A model generated the notes under the pieces. That model did no database searches. It saw only the letters and a program-made list of their open reading frames with translations, and was not told where the DNA came from. 64,000 bases of DNA. Source: an uncultured Lachnospiraceae bacterium. Its GTDB lineage: Bacteria > Bacillota > Clostridia > Lachnospirales > Lachnospiraceae. The translations under genes and the position numbers were made by a program. Where the stretch lies: the NCBI GenBank assembly GCA_947382625.1, contig CANDAG010000001.1, positions 1-64,000 on the forward strand, in the 5' to 3' direction. This document shows positions 9,241 through 16,806 of this stretch, in pieces (position 1 is the first letter of the stretch; each line of letters starts with the position of its first letter).

Positions 9241-9330
9241 TGGAGCGGCTTACCTATCAAACGCCGTCACGCTCTGTGAGCCGGCTTACCTATCAAACGC
9301 TGTCACGCTTCGCGAGCCAGCTTACCCATG
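9241..9330 (-). repeat. Tandem pair of REP-like hairpins, right of the Rpn gene (inverted)
   Basis: On the minus strand two units read TAAGCYGGCTC, then AGCGTGACRGCGTTTG. One has stem GCTG/CAGC and the other GCCG/CGGC, so the stem differs by a compensatory pair. A partial third unit (GCTTACC near 9249) follows. The orientation is opposite to the pair at 7949-8014, so the Rpn gene sits between inverted repeats ~1.3 kb apart. Confidence 0.65.
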
Positions 9331-9365
9331 AAAAATGGCTCTCAACCATCAGAGGTTGGGAGCCA
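9331..9365 (-). terminator. Terminator of the sigma-28 orphan gene
   Basis: On the minus strand TGGCTCCCAACC pairs with GGTTGAGAGCCA and is followed by five T (AAAAA at 9331-9335 on the plus strand). It lies ~50 bases beyond the stop of the gene at 9412-10011. Confidence 0.8.
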
Positions 9366-9411
9366 TAGTTGTTGACGTAAGGATGACTGGCAAAGCCTGG
9401 TTATCCATGGT

Positions 9412-10011
9412 TTAGTCTTCAATCCCCGCATCCTGGGCCATCTTGTCGAAGCCCTGTAGTACGGCGTCATAGGTCTGCTTTGAGATATCGGGAAGATTGC
9501 CGCCCCATTTCTTCTCGGCAAGCTTATAGCCTTTTTCAAATGCCTCACGCATTTCATCGATCTTGCTGGGATCGCCGCCGGTTAAAGCGGTAGCGAAATC
9601 AAGGATCCTCTGAGAGGTCTGGGAAACGCCCCAGTAGCCGTCCTCTGCGATGTCGGCCTGTGCCTGAAGCTTGGTAGCAGGATCTACGGTGAAGTTTCCG
9701 CTGGATAAGATACTCCAGATATCATTGGCTTTTCCATAGGTCTCTCCCTGCTTGGTGAGCATGCGCTCTACCAGGCTCTGCAGCTGAGAGGTTCTGGCAT
9801 CAGCATCAGCCTTCAGCTTGGCGATCATCTGGGTGTCAGGCTTATACTGCTTGGCAACAGTTGTCTTATCGCCCTTTGAGGATTCATATACGGCTCCGGT
9901 AGATTCCGCAGCGGTGTTTTCCTTGGATTCTGTCTTGGCTTCCGTGCTCTTGGTTGAGGCAGCATATGTGCTGTAGGCAGCACCTGCCCCTGTAATTCCA
10001 TTTACGCTCAT
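9412..10011 (-). CDS. Orphan flagellar-regulon protein of unknown function
   Basis: A 199-residue, mostly soluble protein. The N-terminus (MSVNGITGAGAAYSTYAAST) is short and Ser/Thr/Ala rich with no hydrophobic signal; the following ~50 residues are low complexity (Glu/Lys/Thr/Ser). The C-terminal ~130 residues are helical, with the block SQTSQRILDFATALTGGDPS and GGNLPDISKQTYDAV. That block recalls DUF5610-like domains, a tentative match. The ATG follows AAGGAGG. A sigma-28 promoter (TAAT-N16-GCCGATAA) lies ~50 bases upstream, so it should be made together with flagellin although its role is unknown. It is monocistronic, with its own terminator. Confidence 0.7.
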   Translation of the reverse strand: MSVNGITGAGAAYSTYAASTKSTEAKTESKENTAAESTGAVYESSKGDKTTVAKQYKPDTQMIAKLKADADARTSQLQSLVERMLTKQGETYGKANDIWSILSSGNFTVDPATKLQAQADIAEDGYWGVSQTSQRILDFATALTGGDPSKIDEMREAFEKGYKLAEKKWGGNLPDISKQTYDAVLQGFDKMAQDAGIED

Positions 10012-10059
10012 AATTATACCCTCCTTGGTTAACTTGATATTTGCAGTTTGCTATTACTT

Positions 10060-10087
10060 TTATCGGCAGTTTTTTCCTAAAAGATTA
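10060..10087 (-). promoter_or_regulatory. Sigma-28 promoter of the orphan gene
   Basis: On the minus strand TAAT (10087-10084), a 16-base spacer and a perfect GCCGATAA (10067-10060). The spacer equals that of the flagellinolysin promoter at 5301, which supports a shared sigma factor. Confidence 0.72.
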
Positions 10088-10216
10088 TAAGGGAGAAAAA
10101 ATTGAGCGGAAATTGTATTGAAATGAATGAAATTGGTAATGGCTCAAATGGTTTATAGGATAAGCAGTAAAAAGCAGTTATTGGTGAACTCCTTGTTTCT
10201 CCGCCTGTGATAGTCC

Positions 10217-10245
10217 TTGACAAGCCGGGAGAGTGACCTTATCTT
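10217..10245 (+). promoter_or_regulatory. Sigma-A promoter of the transglutaminase-like gene
   Basis: TTGACA at 10217-10222, a 17-base spacer and TATCTT at 10240-10245. It lies ~50 bases upstream of the chosen start at 10298. Confidence 0.6.
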
Positions 10246-10297
10246 TAAATCAGAGCAGTATGAGACGAGATACGAAAAGGTACAAGGAGAGCAGACA

Positions 10298-12994
10298 ATG
10301 AAGGGATTTTTGTCAGATAAAGCCGCAGATCATGCGGCACAGAAGTATCAGCAGAGGCTGCCGTTTCTGAAAGAAAGGGCGGCGGAGGTATCCGGGATGG
10401 TGGAGAAGCTTACAGGGGACGAGAGGATCCTTATGGAATTTTTGTATGGGACCATGCCCTTAAGCGATGCTGTAAGGTACGAGCCGGAGCTGTTTTATTC
10501 CTATGTGAAGCATGGATGCTTCTTAAGAAAAAACTGCCCGTGGACAGGAGCGCTTTCAGAGGAAATGTTTCTGGATTATGTACTCTGTCACAGAGTAAAC
10601 AATGAGGCGATCACCGATTGCAGAGGATGGTTTTATGAGATGCTCAGGCCTGTTGTTGAAGGCCGCTCTCTGGAGGAAGCCATAAGGGAGGTCAACTATT
10701 GGTGCGCCTCTCAGGCATCCTATGCAGCGTCGGATCAGCGGACCTTAAGTCCGGCGGCAGTGTTCAGGAGCGGAAGCGGGCGGTGCGGGGAGGAGTCTAC
10801 CTTTCTGGTAACGGCTCTGCGCAGTGTGGGAATCGCGGCACGGCAGGTTTATGCTCCGAGATGGGCCCATTGTGATGACAATCATGCTTGGGTGGAGGCA
10901 TGGGTGGATGAGGGATGGCATTTTCTGGGAGCCTGCGAGCCGGAGGAGGTGCTGGATAAGGGGTGGTTTACCAATGCTTCCTCCAGAGCCATGCTGATCC
11001 ATACCCGGGTGTTCTCCGATCTTTTCCTTATGGAGAATCAGGAGGAGACGGAGATCACGGGAAGGGACGGCGCGGCATTTTTGATCAATAGAACCTCTTC
11101 CTATGCCAAAACCAGTCCTTTGACAGTGCTGGTAAAGGATCGGGCCGGGAATCCGGTTCCAGGGGCAAGGGTATCCTTTACACTTTTAAATATGGCGGAA
11201 TATGCGGTGATCGCCTGGCTTGATACAGATAAGGAAGGAAAGGCAGCTCTTACCCTGGGGTTGGGGAGCGTACGGATCTGTGTGACCAGGGGAGAGCAAT
11301 CTGCAGAGCTGTGGGTTGAAAACGGTAAGGAAAACACAGTAGAGGCGATCCTTTCAGAACAGAAGCGGGAAGGAGAAGGGCAAAATCTGAGAACAGAGCA
11401 GCAGGCACAGGAGGATGAAGGTCCGAAAGTGCAGCAGGAGACCGGGTGGCAGTACTTTGACCATAAGGCACCCCGGGACTTTCCCATGCATCCGGTAAGG
11501 CTGACAAAGGAGCAGAAGCTGAGAGGAAGAGCGCGCAAGCAGGAGGCGGATCAGCAGCGGAGAGAAAAGCTGGCTGAGTTTGACAGGCAGGCAGAGCGTC
11601 TGGCAGGGGAGCTTTTGAAGAGAGGGGCGGACTCTGGAAGTTTGTCTGCTCAGTCTGATGGGGCATTTGTCATAAGGATATTAAAGGCCGCAAGGGGAAA
11701 TGCACCCGAAATCTTTGGTTTTCTGAAAAAGCATCCGGAAAAGGAGGCTCTGGAGTTTTTGTCGGTGCTTGCACCCAAGGACTATCGTGATATCCGACAG
11801 GAGCTTTTGGAAGAGCATTTTACCTGCGGGCAGCAGATGAGGGCATTCTGCCTCCGGGAATATTTAAATGAGGAGGAGCATCCGGAGGAGCTTTATCTTA
11901 AATATGTGTGGAATCCGAGGATCGGGTATGAGGAGATCGCGCCTTATCGTTCTTTTCTGGGAGAGCTGCTTGCAGATGAGAATAAGAAAATCTTTCGCCG
12001 GGAACCGCAAAAAATATGGGAATGGATCCAGAGCGGTATTCCGAAGATAACATTGTGTGAAGAAAAAGAAAAGAGGATTTTATTTGTGGCAGTCTGCCGG
12101 ACCCTGGGCATTCCGGCCAGGCTTCATCCCACCACCGGGGAGGCAGAATATTTTAAAGAGCATCAATTCCATAATCCGGTCTGTCCGGAAAAGGAAGAAA
12201 ACCAGGTGCGGATGATCCTTACGAGTCAGGAAGAGCCGGAATATTTTGCCTCCTGGACCATAGGCAGGCGGATCGATGGAACGGAGGGGGAGAAGGGGCT
12301 CACAGGGGAGGAAGACGGTGATCAGTTTGAAACCCTGGAGCTTACCGGCAAAAAATTTGAGGGAGGCGCTTTGACACTGCTTTTGCCGGAAGGGATTTAT
12401 CGGCTGATCACCACTGTCAGACTTCCTGACGGAAACCAGCTGGAAGCCAGGCGTACCCTGGATACCAAAAATTTTTTGCCGGGAGAGGACGGACAAAAGC
12501 AGTGCATACTGCCCCTGCATTTTCGAAAACCGGAGATTTCTCAGATGCTGGAGGAACTGGCATTGGAAAGCTTTTCTTTGCAGAAGCCGGAAGGTGGAGT
12601 TGCGTCAGATCGGGAGGTGCTGGGGGAGGGCCATACCCTGCTGGCATTTCTGGAGGAAGGTGCGGAGCCTACGGAGCATCTTTTGAATGAGTTACTGGAG
12701 AAGCGGCAGGAGGTTACAGAGAGTGGCCTTAAGGTGGTTTTTGTAGTAACAGGGGAAGAGGCACTGAAACATCCAACACTGGATCGTGCTGTCAGGGTTC
12801 TGGGGGCGCAGATGTATTATGATGATTTCCGGGAGCTTCCGGAGCTTTTGGCAAGGAGGATGTATACCGATCCGGAAAAGCTGCCGCTGGTTCTGCTGAT
12901 CAGTCCGGGCAGGATGGGCAGGTATGCCAGCAGCGGATATAATGTGGGAAGCGTGGGATTGCTTCTGAGGATTGCAGGGATCGTGCAAAAATGA
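10298..12994 (+). CDS. Large transglutaminase-like domain protein
   Basis: An 898-residue, apparently cytoplasmic protein with no signal peptide. Residues ~150-235 are a transglutaminase/cysteine-protease core: GRCGEESTFLVTALRSVGI with candidate nucleophile Cys163, and NHAWVEAW with His196. Where the family usually has Asp, the sequence reads FLGACEPEE, so an acidic residue may serve. A carbohydrate-binding-like beta segment follows (~270-360), then a charged Glu/Gln/Lys linker (~370-450), and a second helical half with a degenerate copy (AVCRTLGIPARLHPTTGEAE, ~595). The ATG at 10298 follows AAGGAGA; the longer open frame from 10217 begins inside the -35 box. Substrate unknown. Confidence 0.8.
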   Translation: MKGFLSDKAADHAAQKYQQRLPFLKERAAEVSGMVEKLTGDERILMEFLYGTMPLSDAVRYEPELFYSYVKHGCFLRKNCPWTGALSEEMFLDYVLCHRVNNEAITDCRGWFYEMLRPVVEGRSLEEAIREVNYWCASQASYAASDQRTLSPAAVFRSGSGRCGEESTFLVTALRSVGIAARQVYAPRWAHCDDNHAWVEAWVDEGWHFLGACEPEEVLDKGWFTNASSRAMLIHTRVFSDLFLMENQEETEITGRDGAAFLINRTSSYAKTSPLTVLVKDRAGNPVPGARVSFTLLNMAEYAVIAWLDTDKEGKAALTLGLGSVRICVTRGEQSAELWVENGKENTVEAILSEQKREGEGQNLRTEQQAQEDEGPKVQQETGWQYFDHKAPRDFPMHPVRLTKEQKLRGRARKQEADQQRREKLAEFDRQAERLAGELLKRGADSGSLSAQSDGAFVIRILKAARGNAPEIFGFLKKHPEKEALEFLSVLAPKDYRDIRQELLEEHFTCGQQMRAFCLREYLNEEEHPEELYLKYVWNPRIGYEEIAPYRSFLGELLADENKKIFRREPQKIWEWIQSGIPKITLCEEKEKRILFVAVCRTLGIPARLHPTTGEAEYFKEHQFHNPVCPEKEENQVRMILTSQEEPEYFASWTIGRRIDGTEGEKGLTGEEDGDQFETLELTGKKFEGGALTLLLPEGIYRLITTVRLPDGNQLEARRTLDTKNFLPGEDGQKQCILPLHFRKPEISQMLEELALESFSLQKPEGGVASDREVLGEGHTLLAFLEEGAEPTEHLLNELLEKRQEVTESGLKVVFVVTGEEALKHPTLDRAVRVLGAQMYYDDFRELPELLARRMYTDPEKLPLVLLISPGRMGRYASSGYNVGSVGLLLRIAGIVQK

Positions 12995-13150
12995 CAGGGG
13001 AAAAGGAAAGGCGGACTTTCATTTCACAGCGACCATTACCAGAGATGATTTTATTACGGAAAGGCAATATGAAAGCTTTCGAAAGAGAGCGGAGGTTCTT
13101 GGATTGAAAATGGGGTGATGTGCAGAGGTTGATGTTCATATGTATGCCGG
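12995..13150. other. Intergenic stretch with a possible gene remnant
   Basis: Between the transglutaminase-like gene and the structured repeat, one plus-strand frame ending with TGA at 13116-13118 reads FTATITRDDFITERQYESFR and looks protein-like, but it lacks a good start and is only ~40 codons long. It may be the tail of a decayed gene. Nothing else is recognised here. Confidence 0.25.
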
Positions 13151-13245
13151 AGGCCGCCCAGGCAGAGGTAAAGCCCTACGTTGCCGCACTTTCGCTCTAC
13201 AAAAGCAAACGCAGTGCTTACAGGACTTTACCTCTGTTTGGGTTA
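13151..13245 (+). repeat. Structured repeat element, copy A (candidate non-coding RNA or MITE)
   Basis: A 17-pair closing stem joins CCCAGGCAGAGGTAAAG (13157-13173) to CTTTACCTCTGTTTGGG (13226-13242); two of the pairs are G-U in the plus-strand RNA. The enclosed core CCTACGTTGCC...CGCTCTACAAAA recurs in copy B at 16473-16623 on the opposite strand, whose stem differs by compensatory changes. A small inner hairpin AAGC/GCTT follows the core. Confidence 0.7.
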
Positions 13246-13280
13246 GTTTACTTATTTTAAGATTATTTGGTAATATTCGT

Positions 13281-13898
13281 TTAAAGTTTCCTTTTGGGAG
13301 ATGCTTTTTCAAGGGCAGATGCAATGTTTATCAGGTCAACAAACCATCCTATTCCAAACAGGCCAAACGTAAATAAATATATAATTCCCCAAAATGGCTT
13401 TTCCTGGTAAAATTTGTGAGCGCCAAAAAAACCGAGGAAAAGGCATAACCAAAATGAAATCAGAGTTTTTTGATATATATTGCCCGTGGATTGCATCTGG
13501 CGCGTATTGTCTATAATGCCTTCAGAATAAAAACTGGTGGGATAAACAGATTCGCCATAGGACTTTGATACCTGGTGCTCAGATGCTGATGCGGTTTTTA
13601 TAAATCTGCAATCATGTTTTATATATATGGTGGAATTACTCTGGTATTCTACATGAGACTCCTCATACGCACTTGCATAAAAAATATTGTCACTCCTTTG
13701 GGGAGTTCCGGTCTGTGTAACAGAAGGTGTAATTTCATCGTATACATAATTTTCCAGAGCAGTTTTACTGCCTGAAGTAATTATTTCCTGAATGGTAACG
13801 GGTAAATGACGAAGCAATTCATTTTCTTGGCTGATCTTTCCCTTTTTATAACCATCAGCACATTCTTTTACAAGAATTTCTACAGATTTTCCGGGCAC
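13281..13898 (-). CDS. TM2-domain membrane protein, probable 3' half of an Mrr-TM2 gene
   Basis: Up to 205 residues from a GTG at 13898. The last ~70 residues are a TM2 domain: two transmembrane helices around WLCLFLGFFGAHKFYQEKPF and FGLFGIGWFVDLINI. The first ~130 residues are a linker with no known motif. Reading upstream of the GTG in this frame gives KKLKVTLV, which continues the Mrr-like protein of the other frame in a natural way. The two halves meet at A AAA AAC (13929-13923), in the phase required for -1 frameshifting. It is therefore either a single gene expressed by a frameshift, or one broken by loss of one A. An independent ribosome site before the GTG is not convincing. Confidence 0.6.
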   Translation of the reverse strand: MPGKSVEILVKECADGYKKGKISQENELLRHLPVTIQEIITSGSKTALENYVYDEITPSVTQTGTPQRSDNIFYASAYEESHVEYQSNSTIYIKHDCRFIKTASASEHQVSKSYGESVYPTSFYSEGIIDNTRQMQSTGNIYQKTLISFWLCLFLGFFGAHKFYQEKPFWGIIYLFTFGLFGIGWFVDLINIASALEKASPKRKL

Positions 13899-14290
13899 GA
13901 GAGTAACCTTGAGTTTTTTGAATCTTCTATAGCCTGCTTTGTAAAAGTACTGTTTGTAACAACTGTGGCGCGGTCACAGTTGAGAACCTTTGCTCCGGTA
14001 TATACTTCCTGTATCGCCTTATAGCTTACTGTTTTTGAGTACAATTTACACTGGAAAGCATATTTTTTATATGCCTTATATGCAATAATATCAACTCCGT
14101 GGTCACCACTTCCTTTTGTCACCATGACCTGTGGATAGCCCATACATTTCAAATATAGCGCGTATAAATATTCATATTGAGGTCCTGTCATATCTGGTGT
14201 TTTCCTTTTGCTCTTAAAATTCTTTTCTATAGGAACACAATTTAATAGGAGATATTCTTCTATATAATTTAACCGAAGCAAAAGTGGCAT
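13880..14290 (-). CDS. Mrr-like restriction endonuclease domain protein
   Basis: 136 residues forming an Mrr_cat/PD-(D/E)XK nuclease core. TGPQYEYLYALYLKCMGY is the first helix, GSGDHGVDIIAYKAYKKYAF the catalytic Asp strand, QCKLYS the Q-x-K motif, and FTKQAIEDS the final helix. Such domains cleave foreign or modified DNA. The expected last strand is missing: after KNS the frame runs to a stop in 10 residues, while the -1 frame continues correctly into the TM2 protein. The ATG at 14290 overlaps the upstream gene by 22 bases, implying translational coupling. A membrane-tethered Mrr enzyme is the likely full product. Confidence 0.7.
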   Translation of the reverse strand: MPLLLRLNYIEEYLLLNCVPIEKNFKSKRKTPDMTGPQYEYLYALYLKCMGYPQVMVTKGSGDHGVDIIAYKAYKKYAFQCKLYSKTVSYKAIQEVYTGAKVLNCDRATVVTNSTFTKQAIEDSKNSRLLSCPENL

Positions 14291-15357
14291 GGCCGATATC
14301 CCTGGGATATTAATTCTTCACGGGTACTGTTTGTTGATATACAGTCTTCCGGTTTGGAATAATAGTTTATATATTTACAGCCATTGGGAATGTGAAAGTA
14401 TTGGTCACTTGTGTTAATAATATACGCAAAAGAACTTGCATCCTGTTGCAAAGAGCTGCTATCAGTATTATTAGCACCGTTATCAGTAAAGCTCCCGGAG
14501 GTCTCAGTATCCTGCTGTAATGCAGAGTTATCATAGGAATTAGAAGCATAAGTATTATCAGAGGAACCGCCAGAAGTAATACTAATATAGTTTTTCAGAC
14601 AATGTTTGCAATGTTGGTATCCCTGTGCTTCTAAGTCATAAAAAGAACTGTTGGAAGTCGCGTAATTCTCTTCGGACATCCTTCTTACATCATTACAACT
14701 GGGAAGGTGAAATTTTTTACTACTGGTATTCAGCACAAAAGCGTATGCAGTCTGCTGTAAATGAGGATTATCATGAGTATAGAAATTATCTGCATTTCCG
14801 GAAAAATTTGCAGAACTCATTTCACTACTGCTCGGGAAGGCTCCTTGCGGGGAGTTTTGCTCCGGTGAATAAGAATTCTCTATGCGATTCGAGGGCGCAT
14901 TGTACTCCTGCATAGTGGTATAAGATTCCTGCGTGGCCTGCGCTGGCTGAGAGATTGCGTCATTTGGGTCGTTTTCTTCCGGCAATAGAATCTGTTGCTC
15001 CTGTCCCCCGGATAATTCTTCCCGGTGAGCCAAATCTTCAAAAACAGTCTGTTTAACAGAGCTGTAGTCTGCGCTAAAATTCTCTGATGAGGTGTTATTA
15101 ACGATTTCCTCTGTATGTCCTTCAAATATAGGAATATTGTTCTGGTCATTTTCAGATGATATAAACGGGGCTTCTTCGTGGAAATTGTCTGCCTGAGCAG
15201 AGACAATGCCTGGGGAATCTCCGGGAATGTTTTTTCTGGAAAAGTCGCCATTAAATTGAGGATAAATCAGAATATATCCAACAAGAACAGCGGCATTCAG
15301 ACCTACTATTGCCATGAACAGGGTCATTAGCCGGATTAATAATGTGTTTTTCGTCAT
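14269..15357 (-). CDS. Membrane-anchored protein with two His/Cys repeat motifs
   Basis: A 362-residue protein starting at the ATG at 15357, which follows AAGGGGG (an upstream ATG lacks a ribosome site). One transmembrane helix (about residues 8-30) leads to a long Ser/Asn/Gln-rich linker. Two copies of a ~45-residue module sit at about residues 205-260 and 315-362: Y.LNTSSKKFHLPSC...L...GY..CKHC and YIINTSDQYFHIPNGC...LISQGYRPCHFC. These modules accompany surface nucleases and competence-type proteins in Firmicutes and probably bind metal (Ada-like fold); that is family knowledge recalled, not proven here. It is encoded directly upstream of the Mrr/TM2 genes and overlaps them, so the set is likely one operon. 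Confidence 0.6.
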   Translation of the reverse strand: MTKNTLLIRLMTLFMAIVGLNAAVLVGYILIYPQFNGDFSRKNIPGDSPGIVSAQADNFHEEAPFISSENDQNNIPIFEGHTEEIVNNTSSENFSADYSSVKQTVFEDLAHREELSGGQEQQILLPEENDPNDAISQPAQATQESYTTMQEYNAPSNRIENSYSPEQNSPQGAFPSSSEMSSANFSGNADNFYTHDNPHLQQTAYAFVLNTSSKKFHLPSCNDVRRMSEENYATSNSSFYDLEAQGYQHCKHCLKNYISITSGGSSDNTYASNSYDNSALQQDTETSGSFTDNGANNTDSSSLQQDASSFAYIINTSDQYFHIPNGCKYINYYSKPEDCISTNSTREELISQGYRPCHFCFG

Positions 15358-15411
15358 TGCGTAATCCCCCTTAAGAAGTTCCTGCTTTTTATGCAAGATG
15401 ATTTTATACAT

Positions 15412-15583
15412 ATTATAAGTGACTGTAATAAGAAAGTAAATATTGAATATATTATAAAAATGATATCACTAAATAAGTATATTTTGATAATATAAAGTTA
15501 ATATCATAAATATACTTCGCTATTTTGATATAGAAACGGGGAAATAATCAAATCTATAATGTAACAAAAAGGAGATCCCAGTT
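15412..15583. other. AT-rich divergent promoter region
   Basis: This 172-base region separates the minus-strand Mrr/TM2 operon from the plus-strand CopG-like gene. It is very AT-rich. A TATAAT at 15555-15560 could serve the plus-strand gene, but I see no well-spaced -35 box. Confidence 0.4.
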
Positions 15584-15763
15584 ATGAATAAATTTGTGAT
15601 TCCTCCCAAAGAAGACAAAATGGTAACCATGACCATACGCATTGATAGAGAGTTACAGCATAAGTATGATGAGCTTGCAAAAGAAACGAAGCGTTCCCGA
15701 AATGAACTGATTGGCATGGCGTTGCAATATGCGCTTGATAATATAGATAGAAGCGGACAGTAA
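15584..15763 (+). CDS. Small CopG-like ribbon-helix-helix protein
   Basis: A 59-residue gene starting at ATG 15584 after AAAAGGAGA, ending with TAA at 15761-15763. The product contains the ribbon strand KMVTMTIRIDRELQHKYDEL and the helices AKETKRSRNELIGMALQYAL, the classic ribbon-helix-helix layout of DNA-binding antitoxins and regulators. No toxin gene is adjacent on the same strand. It may regulate the divergent Mrr/TM2 operon (inference). Confidence 0.75.
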   Translation: MNKFVIPPKEDKMVTMTIRIDRELQHKYDELAKETKRSRNELIGMALQYALDNIDRSGQ

Positions 15764-15880
15764 CTATGAAGCCGCAGGCTGAATAGTTACGTTGGCATAA
15801 AATTTTACGGGAAGTCCTATTCACTTTCTTATTAACATAAGGATGGCTGATGGAGTCTGGCATCCGTTGGTTGTGCTTGC
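15761..15880. repeat. Hairpins after the CopG-like gene, including a REP-like element
   Basis: TAACTAT at 15761 (containing the stop codon) pairs with ATAGTTA ~20 bases on. Further along, ATAAGGATG and CATCCGTTGG enclose a loop, the same layout as the other small hairpins of the window (ATAAGG, stem, CCGGTGTTT). I see no gene in 15764-16017. Confidence 0.45.
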
Positions 15881-16017
15881 CAGAATCTAGGTACAAAGAA
15901 AGCTTACCACTGACCAATATGTGGTATATAAATGGTTGGGCCGAAAGTGCAGTCCTTTGCCGCAAGGCGGGGGATTTTTTACATCCTGTCAGGAAAGTGT
16001 CCCTGACGGATTAATTA

Positions 16018-16383
16018 TTAAATTATCTCCATGCCCAAAGAGTATCTGATTTCCTGTTCTAATTCCTCATCAGATAAATCGTATGGGAAGGGATCAGCAT
16101 CTTCATAGGGGCCTTCCTGATGCTCTGAAAACTCTAATACAAGAAAAGGCTTTTCTGGAAAATATACACTATCCACTCGTATATAGTTATCTTTTCTTTT
16201 CCAAATGTGCTTTTGGAGTTTGGCGTTATAGCTGGTGTCGCTACTGAGTATCCAGGTGTTTTTTTCACAGGAGTCCTTTACATATTCGGATCCATATTTT
16301 TGTAAAATCTTCTCCACAGCAACAATTTGTGCAAGGAACTCTGATTTGCTGATGTGGGAATAAGGCCATTGATATTCTTTCAA
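16018..16383 (-). CDS. Hypothetical protein, 121 residues
   Basis: An acidic, soluble protein (MKEYQWPYSHISKSEFLAQI... ending in LSDEELEQEIRYSLGMEII). Its size, acidity and high aromatic content recall immunity- or SMI1-like proteins, but I do not recognise a family. The upstream minus strand has AAGGAGAA before the ATG. It stands alone between a repeat-rich spacer and the large palindromic element B. Treat as a genuine gene of unknown role. Confidence 0.55.
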   Translation of the reverse strand: MKEYQWPYSHISKSEFLAQIVAVEKILQKYGSEYVKDSCEKNTWILSSDTSYNAKLQKHIWKRKDNYIRVDSVYFPEKPFLVLEFSEHQEGPYEDADPFPYDLSDEELEQEIRYSLGMEII

Positions 16384-16472
16384 TTTTTTCTCCTTGCTTT
16401 TTAAGATTTTATGTTGAAATTATAATACTTTTTTTATACGCAGGGGAAGAGATTTGTTGCTTTTTACAGGTT

Positions 16473-16623
16473 GGCCAGGAAATCAGCCCGGACAGGGGCA
16501 AAGCCCTTAAGGAGTCCTTTCAAAAACACTGGTACTTAACGAGGTTTTTTCGAGTTTAGTACCGCTGTGTTTTTGTAGAGCGGGAGCGTGGCGACGTAGG
16601 ACTTTGCCCCTGTCCGGGCGGCC
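16473..16623 (-). repeat. Structured repeat element, copy B (candidate non-coding RNA or MITE)
   Basis: A perfect 18-pair stem joins GCCCGGACAGGGGCAAAG (16486-16503) to its complement at 16602-16619, extended by GGCC/GGCC. A second inner hairpin pairs CAAAAACA and GGTACT with AGTACC and TGTTTTTG (16521-16575). Read on the minus strand the core GTCCTACGTCGCC...CGCTCTACAAAA matches copy A at 13151. Beyond this and the ispE promoter, the 423 bases between 16384 and 16806 hold nothing I recognise. Confidence 0.72.
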
Positions 16624-16686
16624 TGCTGACGTACGTGCGAAAAGTCACGAGACTTCATCCATCGTAGAGACAACGCCGGATAAATA

Positions 16687-16715
16687 TTGACGGAACACCT
16701 CCGATTGTTTATAAT
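16687..16715 (+). promoter_or_regulatory. Sigma-A promoter of ispE
   Basis: TTGACG at 16687-16692, a 17-base spacer and TATAAT at 16710-16715, ~90 bases upstream of the ispE start. A second TATAAT at 16732 lacks a partner box. Confidence 0.7.
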
Positions 16716-16806
16716 TAAGTACAATCTGGTGTATAATGTATACAGACATAACAGTAAAGCAGTCAGCAGAACTGTTACATACAGACCACCCTTAAGGAGG
16801 ACGAGA

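Noticed and set aside
13140-13376. 78-residue plus-strand frame over structured element A
   Set aside because: It coincides with the palindromic element and the end of the TM2 gene; composition is not protein-like.
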